A stretch of 41,159 nt of DNA, taken from NCBI GenBank assembly GCA_009786125.1, contig WQTU01000130.1, positions 1-41,159 on the forward strand. Reading direction: 5' to 3'. A program made the translations under genes and the position numbers. This document shows positions 25,944-33,169 of the stretch, piece after piece (position 1 is the first letter of the stretch; every line of letters begins with the position of its first letter). This stretch comes from Spirochaetota bacterium (GTDB taxonomy: Bacteria; Spirochaetota; Spirochaetia; CADAEX01). Below the pieces are notes generated by a model. It ran no database searches. It worked only from the letters and a program-made list of their open reading frames with translations, and was not told where the DNA came from.

Positions 25944-26709
25944 AAGATTGCAGGAGCAGGAATTGATAGAAAGCAAAGAAAGTCATGCAGTGTTGGGAGT
26001 TGAAGGTCTTAAAAAAGTTTACGGAAAAAAAACAGCAGTTGTGGATGTAAGTTTTTCCATGAAAAAAGGAGAAATTGTAGGGCTTTTGGGGCCGAACGGC
26101 GCAGGAAAAACTACAGTATTTTACCTTATCGTAGGATTTATAAAACCAACAAGCGGCAGGGTTTACCTCGGCAGCGATGAGATATCCAGCTTTCCAATGT
26201 ATAAGCGGGCAAGGCTTGGAATATCATATCTTCCGCAGGAGACATCAATTTTTAGAAAACTCTCGGTTGAAGATAACATAAAAGCGATACTCGAAATACG
26301 CAAAGATATAGGTAAAGAAGAAAAAAAAGAAATTCTGGAATCCTTGCTGCAAGAACTTGGGATAACTGCAATAAGAAAGCAAATGGCTTTTACACTTTCC
26401 GGCGGCGAGAGAAGGCGCACCGAAATTGCAAGAGCTCTTGCCATAAAGCCATCGTATCTTCTTCTTGACGAACCCTTTGCCGGTATAGACCCTATTGCTG
26501 TGTATGAGATAAAACAGATTGTCAAAAATCTTGCAACAAAAGGAATAGGAATACTTATAACAGACCATAATGTAAGAGATACGCTTGAAATAACCGACAG
26601 GTCATACATAATAAATCTGGGCGAAATACTTATAAGCGGGTCGCTCGAAGAAATTCTTAATAATGAGCAGGCACGCCTCACTTATCTTGGTCGTAACTTT
26701 TCGATGTAA
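25933..26709 (+). CDS. lptB: LPS export ABC transporter ATP-binding protein
   Basis: This 258-aa ATPase has Walker A GPNGAGKTT, the Q-loop in LPQETSIF, the signature LSGGERRR, Walker B LLLDEPFAGID and the H-loop TDHNVRDT. The LSGGERRRTEIARAL and EPFAGIDPIAV stretches are characteristic of LptB among ABC proteins. It has an N-terminal extension of about 20 residues compared with E. coli LptB. It energises lipid extraction from the inner membrane with LptFG, which are not in the window. Confidence 0.93.
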   Translation: MKTERLQEQELIESKESHAVLGVEGLKKVYGKKTAVVDVSFSMKKGEIVGLLGPNGAGKTTVFYLIVGFIKPTSGRVYLGSDEISSFPMYKRARLGISYLPQETSIFRKLSVEDNIKAILEIRKDIGKEEKKEILESLLQELGITAIRKQMAFTLSGGERRRTEIARALAIKPSYLLLDEPFAGIDPIAVYEIKQIVKNLATKGIGILITDHNVRDTLEITDRSYIINLGEILISGSLEEILNNEQARLTYLGRNFSM

Positions 26710-26725
26710 CATCCGGATAAATATG

Positions 26726-26740
26726 AACGACACAGGGGAA
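26726..26740 (+). repeat. Direct repeat left of hicBA
   Basis: AACGACACAGGGGAA recurs as AACGACACAGGTGAA at 27208-27222 (14 of 15 identical). The pair brackets the hicBA module exactly between the lptB 3' end and the terminator, as expected if the module was inserted with duplication or by recombination at this sequence. Confidence 0.65.
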
Positions 26741-26771
26741 GAAATGTAATGCATATTTTTATTGTATAAGT

Positions 26772-26777
26772 TATAAT
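26772..26777 (+). promoter_or_regulatory. Probable -10 of hicBA
   Basis: TATAAT lies 19 bp before the hicB ATG, inside the segment bounded by direct repeats. No good -35 is visible, so activation or an unusual promoter is possible. Confidence 0.4.
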
Positions 26778-26795
26778 GAATACAGGGAGAAATTT

Positions 26796-27011
26796 ATGGA
26801 CCAATATACTATAGCAATAGCTTTTGACGAAGAGACGCAAAGATGGTATGCAATAAATAATGATATACCTATAGCCTTTGAGGATGGTTCTCTTGATGCA
26901 CTTATGAGCCGAATAAAAACAACAGTTCCTGAAGTATTAGAAATAAATAATAAACCCTGCAAAGATGTTTCTTTGCTTTTTAAAGTAGAAGCGCAGGCGG
27001 TCTTGGCTTAA
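26796..27011 (+). CDS. hicB: HicB-like antitoxin (DUF1902 family)
   Basis: This 71-aa protein has the DUF1902 pattern: IAFDEETQRWYAINNDIPIA, then SLDALMSRIKTTVPEVLEIN. These partial HicB folds neutralise HicA; no separate DNA-binding domain is seen. AGGGAGA lies about 7 bases upstream of the ATG. It shares one base with the toxin gene, so translation is coupled. The antitoxin-first order differs from the classic hicA-hicB order but is usual for this subfamily. Confidence 0.8.
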   Translation: MDQYTIAIAFDEETQRWYAINNDIPIAFEDGSLDALMSRIKTTVPEVLEINNKPCKDVSLLFKVEAQAVLA

Positions 27012-27205
27012 TGGCAGAATATGAAAAGAAAGTTCGCCAGATTCTAAAAGAAAATGGCTGTTACTTTGTACGCCATGGCAAAGGCTCTCATGACTTTTGG
27101 TATAGTCCTATAAATAATCACAGCTTTCCAGTTGCAACAAAAATAAAAATCAGGCATGTTGCAAACGCAATTATGAAACAAGCCGGAATCAATCATCACT
27201 TTTAG
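27011..27205 (+). CDS. hicA: HicA-like mRNA interferase toxin
   Basis: This 64-aa double-stranded-RNA-binding-fold toxin has the conserved LKENGCYFVRHGKGSHDFWY segment with the catalytic His in GSH, then HSFPVATKIKIRHVANAIMKQAG. It would cleave mRNA when unneutralised. It ends 20 bp before an intrinsic terminator. Confidence 0.87.
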   Translation: MAEYEKKVRQILKENGCYFVRHGKGSHDFWYSPINNHSFPVATKIKIRHVANAIMKQAGINHHF

Positions 27206-27207
27206 TT

Positions 27208-27222
27208 AACGACACAGGTGAA
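27208..27222 (+). repeat. Direct repeat right of hicBA
   Basis: AACGACACAGGTGAA is the partner of the 26726-26740 repeat. It lies between the hicA stop codon and the terminator hairpin. Confidence 0.65.
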
Positions 27223-27224
27223 TA

Positions 27225-27255
27225 AAAAAAAGCGCCGGGGAACCGGCGCTTTTTT
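27225..27255. terminator. Intrinsic terminator after hicA
   Basis: AGCGCCGG (27231-27238), loop GGAA, CCGGCGCT (27243-27250), with A-run on the left and T-run on the right, so it could act in both directions. It separates hicA from the convergent beta-barrel gene. It may originally have been the lptB terminator. Confidence 0.9.
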
Positions 27256-27362
27256 CTCGTTTTCTTGCAGAAAACTACGAAAAAAAGATAATAAGGTAAA
27301 GCAGCCCCGAACAAGTTCGGGATGCTGCGCAATTTATTCTCAATTGAATAAATCAGCGGGTT
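27250..27362. repeat. Dispersed repeat family 2, copy B (113 bp)
   Basis: This copy is 110/113 identical to 25186-25298, starting in the T-run of a terminator as copy A does. It contains the same CCCGAAC-aa-GTTCGGG hairpin. It ends just before the stop codon of the minus-strand beta-barrel gene. Confidence 0.85.
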
Positions 27363-27363
27363 T

Positions 27364-28293
27364 TTAGAAGCTAAACTGAACGCCTAGAGTAAGACCAACG
27401 TTTACGCTGTCATCAATATTAGAACCAAGACCGCTAATTTGGAATTCTGCATAAGCCATAAGACCATCTACGCCAGGAATAAATACTTCTACTCCAGGAA
27501 TTATAGTCATACCATACAGATCCATACCATTTTCCATAAGCGGTATATAAACTCCAAGATATGCTAAGAGAAGATCTTCCATATAAAAAGACGGCATTAT
27601 TTGAAGAAGTCCTAGCGCAAATTCACCATCATCGCCAGCTAATCCAAAGTTAAGCCCAGCTCCAGATCCAGCCCATGGAAAATGATTATATCCATCAGGA
27701 CCGCCTACTAAGCCTACCTGAATGCCTAAGCCCATATCAAAGTTAAAGCCGGCAATAATGTCCATACCCATGTCAAAATCGCTGTCCTCAACAGTATTAA
27801 CCCACATAGGAATTCTTAAACCAGCATAAAGAGCTCCGTGTCCGGCAATCGCCTGAGTAAACATAGCTTCTGGTCTTATTGTAAAGTAAAGATCTGTATC
27901 GCCGTCACCTGTAAGATCAGGAATCCACATATTAATTCCAAGTCCAAGAGCCAAAGTTTGGTCCGGAGAGAGTTCCAGAGAGTAAGTTCCTATTACTGTA
28001 AGGTCCATGTTTAGTACAAGGTCTTCATCTCCTGCGAGATTATACATAGGAAGTCCAAGTCTTGCGAAAAGCGAAAAGTCATCTACAATTTCACTTTCAA
28101 AAGCAATTGACGGCTCAATGTACATAGTATCTACAGCATCTACATCTTCATCTTCAGGAAAAATACCATCAGGGGTATTTAGTGACATAAAACCAAATTC
28201 AAGACCTGCTGTAAGTCCGATTGGCTGTGCCGGAGCTGTAAAAACTCCAAAACAAAATAATAAAGCTAGAGAGAGAACTAGTATTTTTTTCAT
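27364..28293 (-). CDS. Outer-membrane-like beta-barrel protein of unknown function
   Basis: The 309-aa product has a signal peptide (MKKILVLSLALLFCFGVFTA, cleavage near APA-QP) and then alternating amphipathic strands rich in Gly and aromatic residues. It ends in GVQFSF, a C-terminal Phe typical of outer-membrane barrels. It is notably acidic, with an EDEDVDAVD stretch near residue 45. TAAGGAG lies upstream of the start; an upstream in-frame ATG at 28341 is less likely. The fold is inferred from pattern only and no specific family was recognised. Confidence 0.6.
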   Translation of the reverse strand: MKKILVLSLALLFCFGVFTAPAQPIGLTAGLEFGFMSLNTPDGIFPEDEDVDAVDTMYIEPSIAFESEIVDDFSLFARLGLPMYNLAGDEDLVLNMDLTVIGTYSLELSPDQTLALGLGINMWIPDLTGDGDTDLYFTIRPEAMFTQAIAGHGALYAGLRIPMWVNTVEDSDFDMGMDIIAGFNFDMGLGIQVGLVGGPDGYNHFPWAGSGAGLNFGLAGDDGEFALGLLQIMPSFYMEDLLLAYLGVYIPLMENGMDLYGMTIIPGVEVFIPGVDGLMAYAEFQISGLGSNIDDSVNVGLTLGVQFSF

Positions 28294-28378
28294 TCTTTCT
28301 TTTTTCTCCTTAAAAATATTGCAATTGTTATACAAATGCATTTAATCATTTCACTATGGAAATGTTTGTTCAGTAAAA

Positions 28379-28407
28379 TTAATACATATATTTATATTTT
28401 TTGTCAA
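28379..28407 (-). promoter_or_regulatory. Probable promoter of the beta-barrel gene
   Basis: On the minus strand TTGACA (28407-28402) and TATTAA (28384-28379) are 17 bp apart, about 85 bases before the start. The -35 lies in an inverted repeat TTTTTGTCAA/TTGACAAAAA (28398-28407 and 28424-28433). Confidence 0.5.
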
Positions 28408-28824
28408 GGATGGGAAAAATTTTTTGACAAAAACAGAAATTTTTTGCAAAAATTGATTTTCGATGCGCTTTTTTTGACAAAAAATAGTGCTTTTGCCATT
28501 TGTTAAGGGATCTTACGGAAATATTCTCTTCCTCCATTTTTTCTAAAAGGTAGACGTATTTTGGATTCTTTCATCTTTAATTACTTATAAATGGTACGCA
28601 AAGCGACCGCAATGCACCCTGCACCTGCGCGACCCTTTGTTTCCTCATTCGCTCGGTCATGTACAAGCTTCGCTTGCCCGCGACTCTCGCTTCATTCGGA
28701 AATAATTAATCTAAACTGTTTTTTTGACCGAAAATAATACCGTGCCTTGCGTAAATTTGGCTTTATACTATATTATTTATCAGGCACAAAAACGCTTTTG
28801 TTCTATAATTTAATGGGAGTTAAA
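28408..28824. other. Gene-less AT-rich spacer
   Basis: The spacer holds recurring T-run/GACAAAAA motifs near 28424 and 28475, and one copy of dispersed repeat family 1 (28634-28708, minus). A TATAAT (28804-28809) lies 15 bp before the TPR gene start, with no clear -35. No coding frame in it looks real. Confidence 0.5.
28634..28708 (-). repeat. Dispersed repeat family 1 (copy 2)
   Basis: Read on the minus strand it contains GAATGAAGCGAGAGTCGCGG, GCAAGCGAAGCTTGTACATG and ACCGAGCGAATGAGGAAACA, closely matching 24412-24552, including the TAATTATT lead-in. The order and spacing of motifs are the same; copy 1 has an extra internal segment. Confidence 0.7.
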
Positions 28825-30264
28825 ATGGCAAAGACTTTTTTTAAAATTATTATGGGTTTTTCTTTAATAATTGCAGTTTGCATTGTTCTTGGCTGCGCGA
28901 CAACGGATAAAAGACCTGTAAGGGAAGGTGTTGTAAAGGAAGTTGTGAGAGACGACAGAGAAGAGAGGCTTATCGAAAGGATTATGGCAGAGGTTGAAAG
29001 GGGAAATTTTGCCAGAGCTTTGGAAATATATGAAGAGGGTGATGGGCGAGACTCGCTTCTTCGCTCTATATTGCTGATTCAAAACGGAAGACTTGATGAG
29101 GCAGAGGGTATTCTCGCAAAGATAATCAAAGAAGATGGTTCGAATACAACTGCTTTGTTTTATACTTCTCTTATTTATAATGCTAGAGATGAATTTGATA
29201 GGGAAAAAGGGGTTCTTGAAAGAATAATTGCGCTTGATGCGAATCATATTGATGCGAATCTTGCATTGGGAAGGTTTTATGCAAGGGAAAGGAATCATGG
29301 CAGGGCGGAAACTATTTTTAAAAATGTAATATCCAAGAATGGTTTTGTGGAAGAGGCTGCTTTGGGTTATGGGATGGCTCTTCTTGCTCAGCGAAGAACT
29401 TTGCCTATGGGGCTTACTATTGAACAGGCAGAGGCCAGAGACAGAGCAAGCGCTGCATTGAGCCGGAGAGCGCTGGATCAATTTAATACTATAATAGAAT
29501 ATAATCCCAACAATATGTTTGCGTTTGTTCAGAGGGCGAATGTGAGAATCGGTGAAGATGATTTTATGGGAGCAGAGGCGGATCTTAGCGAGGCTATTAG
29601 GCTAGACCCCGGTTATATGTGGAATTATCTTGACAGGGGACGGGTAAGGCTTCATGACAACAGGTTTGCAGCTGCTGTAGAGGATTTTACAAAAGCTCTT
29701 TCGTTTGATGATTCTCTTTTTATAGCTTATATTCACAGGGCGCAGGCGAATGAGCGAATGGGAAGGGATGATCTTGCATTGGCTGACTATAGAAGGGCGT
29801 TTCAGCTAAGGGATGATTACCAAAGGGGTATTGTTCCTTTTGCCCTGCAATTATACAGAGCCGGGTATTGGTCGGAGGCTGCACTTCACTTTATTAGGGC
29901 GTATAATATAGATCACAGCCCGGAGTTTTTACTTTTGGCTGCTGCGTCTCTTAAAAAAGCGGGTAGTAATGATATGGCAACCAGGCTTATCAGAGACAAC
30001 TTGAACAGGATTCCGAGAGAGAATATCCTTCATCATATTGCAAGAATGTATATTGATCCTCCTTATGAAGGGATTGTATTAAATATGCTTAGAAGAGAAA
30101 CTGACACTTTTATGCAGATGAAGGCGATATTTTATATTGGGCTCTATTACAGCATTGCGGGAAATAATGCGCTTAGTGAAAAATTTTTTACAGATATTCT
30201 GAATGCCGGATTCCCGGGAACACTGGAGCATAGAATAGCTGGCTGGAAGCTTCAATCGAGGTAA
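28825..30264 (+). CDS. Tetratricopeptide-repeat lipoprotein
   Basis: The 479-aa product starts at the ATG with GGGAG 5 bases upstream. Its signal peptide ends in AVCIVLGC (Cys24), a lipobox. The rest is tandem helical TPR units, for example ALEIYEEGDGRDSLLRSILL, DANLALGRFYARERNHGRAE, AEADLSEAIRLDPGYMWNYL and FTKALSFDDSLFIAYIHRAQ, spanning most of the protein. TPR lipoproteins scaffold envelope complexes; the specific partner is unknown. It lies 35 bp before the TraB-family gene and may be cotranscribed with it. Confidence 0.82.
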   Translation: MAKTFFKIIMGFSLIIAVCIVLGCATTDKRPVREGVVKEVVRDDREERLIERIMAEVERGNFARALEIYEEGDGRDSLLRSILLIQNGRLDEAEGILAKIIKEDGSNTTALFYTSLIYNARDEFDREKGVLERIIALDANHIDANLALGRFYARERNHGRAETIFKNVISKNGFVEEAALGYGMALLAQRRTLPMGLTIEQAEARDRASAALSRRALDQFNTIIEYNPNNMFAFVQRANVRIGEDDFMGAEADLSEAIRLDPGYMWNYLDRGRVRLHDNRFAAAVEDFTKALSFDDSLFIAYIHRAQANERMGRDDLALADYRRAFQLRDDYQRGIVPFALQLYRAGYWSEAALHFIRAYNIDHSPEFLLLAAASLKKAGSNDMATRLIRDNLNRIPRENILHHIARMYIDPPYEGIVLNMLRRETDTFMQMKAIFYIGLYYSIAGNNALSEKFFTDILNAGFPGTLEHRIAGWKLQSR

Positions 30265-30299
30265 AGGGCTGGTAAGAGCAGTGCATCAAGGAGAGGAAT

Positions 30300-31487
30300 T
30301 TGTTAGTTACTGAAAGTAGCGATACAATTACAAGAATAAAAATAAAAGACCGGGAAATAATACTTATTGGCACTGCTCATGTTTCAAAGGAAAGCGCGGA
30401 AGAAGTTTCGCGGATGATTCTGGAGGAAAAGCCGGACAATGTATGCGTGGAGATTGATGCTGCGCGCTACAATGCTTTGCAGTCGCCTAACGCATGGAAG
30501 GACCTGGATATTTTTAAGGTTTTGAAAAACAAGCAGGGGTTTCTCCTGCTTGCAAACCTTGCTCTTTCTTCGTTTCAAAAGAGAATAGGAAAATCTCTTG
30601 ATATGAAGCCGGGCGGCGAGATGAAGGCTGCTATTGATACTGCGCAGGCAGAAGGGATTCCGTTTACGTTTGCGGACAGGGATATTCAGGTAACTTTGAA
30701 AAGGGCGTGGCGAAGGTCGAGTCTGTGGGGGAAAAACAAGTTGTTTGCTGCTCTTCTGGGAGCTGTTTTTTTTGATGAGAAGCTTTCGGACGCTGATATT
30801 GAAAATATGAAAAAGAAGAGTGAGCTTGACGGAATGATGACCCAGCTTGCGGATTATCTTCCTTCGGTAAAAGAGGTTTTGATTGATGAGAGGGATCAGT
30901 TTCTTGCATCTAAAATATTTACTGCCAATGGGAAAAAAATTGTAGCTGTTGTTGGCGCGGGGCATGTTCCTGGAATTATAAAATGGATAGAAAAGCTTGA
31001 TATGGGAGAAGATTCGAATGTTGATTCGATTAATGTTATTCCTCCGTCCAACCGCGTTATAAAAATTCTTCCGTGGATAATTCCTGTTGCTATTATTGCT
31101 TTATTTTCTGCCGGGTTTTTCATACATGGGGCAGAGAAGAGTCTTTCTATGGCAATGTGGTGGGTTATAATAAACGGCGGGCTGGCATCTCTTGGCGCAT
31201 TGATTGCAATGGCGCACCCGCTTACGATTCTTCTTGCTTTTGTTGCAGCGCCGATTACGACGATGACTCCGATGATTGGCGTGGGTATGTTTACGGGTCT
31301 TCTTGAGGCTTTTTTAAGAAAGCCGCGGGTCGCGGATTTTGAAAAGCTTACTGAGGATATTACGACAATAAAGGGCTTTTGGCGGAATAGGATTACTCAT
31401 ATTCTTATTGTGTTTCTTTTGTCTTCGATTGGGAGCTCGATTGGAACATTTATTGCGATTCCGTATCTTACGTCGCTGCTGTCGTAG
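30300..31487 (+). CDS. TraB/PrgY family membrane protein
   Basis: The 395-aa product uses a TTG start with AAGGAG 6 bases upstream. The N-terminal TraB domain has ILIGTAHVSKESAEEV, PDNVCVEIDAARYNAL and, near residue 215, VAVVGAGHVPGI, the paired GxxH motifs of this family. The C-terminal third has about four membrane helices (ILPWIIPVAIIALFSAGFFI onward). The family includes enterococcal PrgY, linked to pheromone shutdown, and putative metalloproteases related to Tiki. The role here is unknown. It converges on radA with a 25-bp gap. Confidence 0.82.
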   Translation: MLVTESSDTITRIKIKDREIILIGTAHVSKESAEEVSRMILEEKPDNVCVEIDAARYNALQSPNAWKDLDIFKVLKNKQGFLLLANLALSSFQKRIGKSLDMKPGGEMKAAIDTAQAEGIPFTFADRDIQVTLKRAWRRSSLWGKNKLFAALLGAVFFDEKLSDADIENMKKKSELDGMMTQLADYLPSVKEVLIDERDQFLASKIFTANGKKIVAVVGAGHVPGIIKWIEKLDMGEDSNVDSINVIPPSNRVIKILPWIIPVAIIALFSAGFFIHGAEKSLSMAMWWVIINGGLASLGALIAMAHPLTILLAFVAAPITTMTPMIGVGMFTGLLEAFLRKPRVADFEKLTEDITTIKGFWRNRITHILIVFLLSSIGSSIGTFIAIPYLTSLLS

Positions 31488-31512
31488 CTGCGCAGGCGAT
31501 GCCCATTTCCTA

Positions 31513-33054
31513 TCATTTAAATATAATTTTAATAATTTCGGTTAGTGTTTCTGCTGTTATGTGCTTGCTGCCAAGGGGTTTGCTGTTCAAACTTTCTTTC
31601 GAAGAGTAAAACTCTTTTATGCCGCAGCTCGAAGCGGATTTTAATCTTTTGCCTATAAACGGAACAGGCCGTATCTCGCCTGTAAGGCTTAATTCTCCGA
31701 TAGCAGCAGTATTGTTATTTATGGGAATGCCTGTGCGGCTAGAGTAGAGGGCAAGAGCTGCGGGCAGATCCACGCCAACTTCTTTTATTTTCATTCCGCC
31801 TGCAACATTTATATAAATATCCTGATCTGAGAATCTTACTCCTGTCTGTTTTTCGAGAACAGCAGCAATTCTTGAAATCCGCGAGCTGTCTATCCTGTCC
31901 GAGAAAACTCTTGAAAGCCCGCCTTTTGCAGGTACAGTAAGCGCCTGGATTTCAACAAGAAAAACTCTTGAGCCCTCATGAATTGCTGCAATGCAAATTC
32001 CGGGAGGATTGTTTTTTTCTCTGTGTATTAAAAAACTGTTTTCGGGCGAAGTTATCTGCTGGAGCCCTGTACTGTCCATTTTGAAAAGAGCAAGTTCATC
32101 TATTGAGCCAAATCTGTTTTTTACAGCGCGCAATATGCGCATCTCGTTTTCCGAATGTTCAAAGTATAAAACAGTGTCTACCATGTGTTCTATTGATTTT
32201 GGTCCTGCGATTATCCCTTCTTTGGTAACGTGCGCAATCAGGAAGAGCGAGGTCCCGGCTAACTTAGTTATGCCGATAAGCTCCTGGCAGCAATACTTAA
32301 GCTGATTGATGGTTCCGAGAACTGCTCCTGCTTCCGGGGAAAAGAGGGTCTGTATTGAGTCAACGATTACTGTCTCTGGTTTAAGATTGCTGATTGTATC
32401 TTTTATGGTATATATGTCTGAAGAAAAGAGAAAGATAAGTTCGCTGCTTGTTTCGCTTATACTTGCGGGTTCTTGCTCTGCATTTGCTGAGGCGTCATGC
32501 TGTTGGGGCGCTTGCCCCCCGCGCTGCTGTACTCCGGTTTGTGCGGGGTTGCCAAGCCGGTTCGCACGCAATCTTATTTGGGGCTGCGACTCTTCGCCGG
32601 ATACATAAAGAACTTTGCCGGAGCTGCGGGTGCTGCTGTTGGCGCTGTTCTCCTGGTTGCTGCTGCTTTCTTTGCTGCTGTGGCTTCTGCTGGCGGCGCT
32701 AAGTTTTTGGGCGAGTTGCATCATCAGTGTAGATTTGCCTATGCCCGGCTCGCCGCCTATGAGTATGACGCTTCCGGAAACAATGCCGCCGCCCAGCACT
32801 CTGTTAATTTCTTCTATGCCGCAATCTTTGAGTATTGGGTTGTCGTTATCTGCTGTAATCTCCGCAATGGAGATTGCCTTTCCGGGCGCTGAATCTTTTG
32901 CAGAGGAATTATATTTGCTTCCGAAGCTTTTGCCTGAGGGCACGGAAATTTCCGAAAAGCTGTTCCACGAGAGGCAAGCAGGACATCTTCCTGCCCATTT
33001 TGGTTCTTCGTGACCGCAGTTATCGCATAAATACCTTGTTTTTTCTTTTTTCAT
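31513..33054 (-). CDS. radA: DNA repair/recombination protein RadA with two low-complexity insertions
   Basis: This RecA-like branch-migration ATPase is 513 aa; the family norm is about 450-460. The N-terminal C4 zinc finger (CDNCGHEEPKWAGRCPAC), Walker A GEPGIGKST, the KNRFGS motif and the C-terminal Lon-like domain (GGMKIKEVGVDLPAALAL) are intact. Extra residues sit at about 119-146 (Ser/Asn-rich) and about 169-204 (Gln/Ala/Gly-rich), between the Walker A helix, the VLYVSGEES strand and the following ELIFLFSSD strand. No clear Shine-Dalgarno precedes the ATG. Confidence 0.95.
   Translation of the reverse strand: MKKEKTRYLCDNCGHEEPKWAGRCPACLSWNSFSEISVPSGKSFGSKYNSSAKDSAPGKAISIAEITADNDNPILKDCGIEEINRVLGGGIVSGSVILIGGEPGIGKSTLMMQLAQKLSAASRSHSSKESSSNQENSANSSTRSSGKVLYVSGEESQPQIRLRANRLGNPAQTGVQQRGGQAPQQHDASANAEQEPASISETSSELIFLFSSDIYTIKDTISNLKPETVIVDSIQTLFSPEAGAVLGTINQLKYCCQELIGITKLAGTSLFLIAHVTKEGIIAGPKSIEHMVDTVLYFEHSENEMRILRAVKNRFGSIDELALFKMDSTGLQQITSPENSFLIHREKNNPPGICIAAIHEGSRVFLVEIQALTVPAKGGLSRVFSDRIDSSRISRIAAVLEKQTGVRFSDQDIYINVAGGMKIKEVGVDLPAALALYSSRTGIPINNNTAAIGELSLTGEIRPVPFIGKRLKSASSCGIKEFYSSKESLNSKPLGSKHITAETLTEIIKIIFK
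32443..32550 (-). repeat. GC-rich in-frame insertion within radA
   Basis: This segment encodes about residues 169-204 of RadA, absent from typical RadA proteins. It is more GC-rich than the flanks and contains a GGGGC-gctt-GCCCC hairpin (32505-32518). It looks like a palindromic element that stayed in frame. A second, Ser-rich insertion lies at 32617-32700. Confidence 0.55.
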
Positions 33055-33169
33055 TTTATTATTTATATTTTCCCGCTCTGCTCCGTGCCGGAGTCCGGAG
33101 CGGGATTTATTTCCGAATGGAGTTAGAGCCGCGGCAAGCTTGCGCAGTCATCCACCGAATAAATGAGTG
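33055..33169. other. Spacer between the PPIase and radA genes with GC-rich hairpin
   Basis: CCCGCTC (33079-33085) can pair with GAGCGGG near 33106, with further CTCCG/CGGAG pairing inside, and GCAAGCTTGC is a perfect 10-bp palindrome near 33134. Both flanking genes are on the minus strand. The T-rich side of the hairpin faces plus, so it is not an obvious terminator for either gene. Confidence 0.45.
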
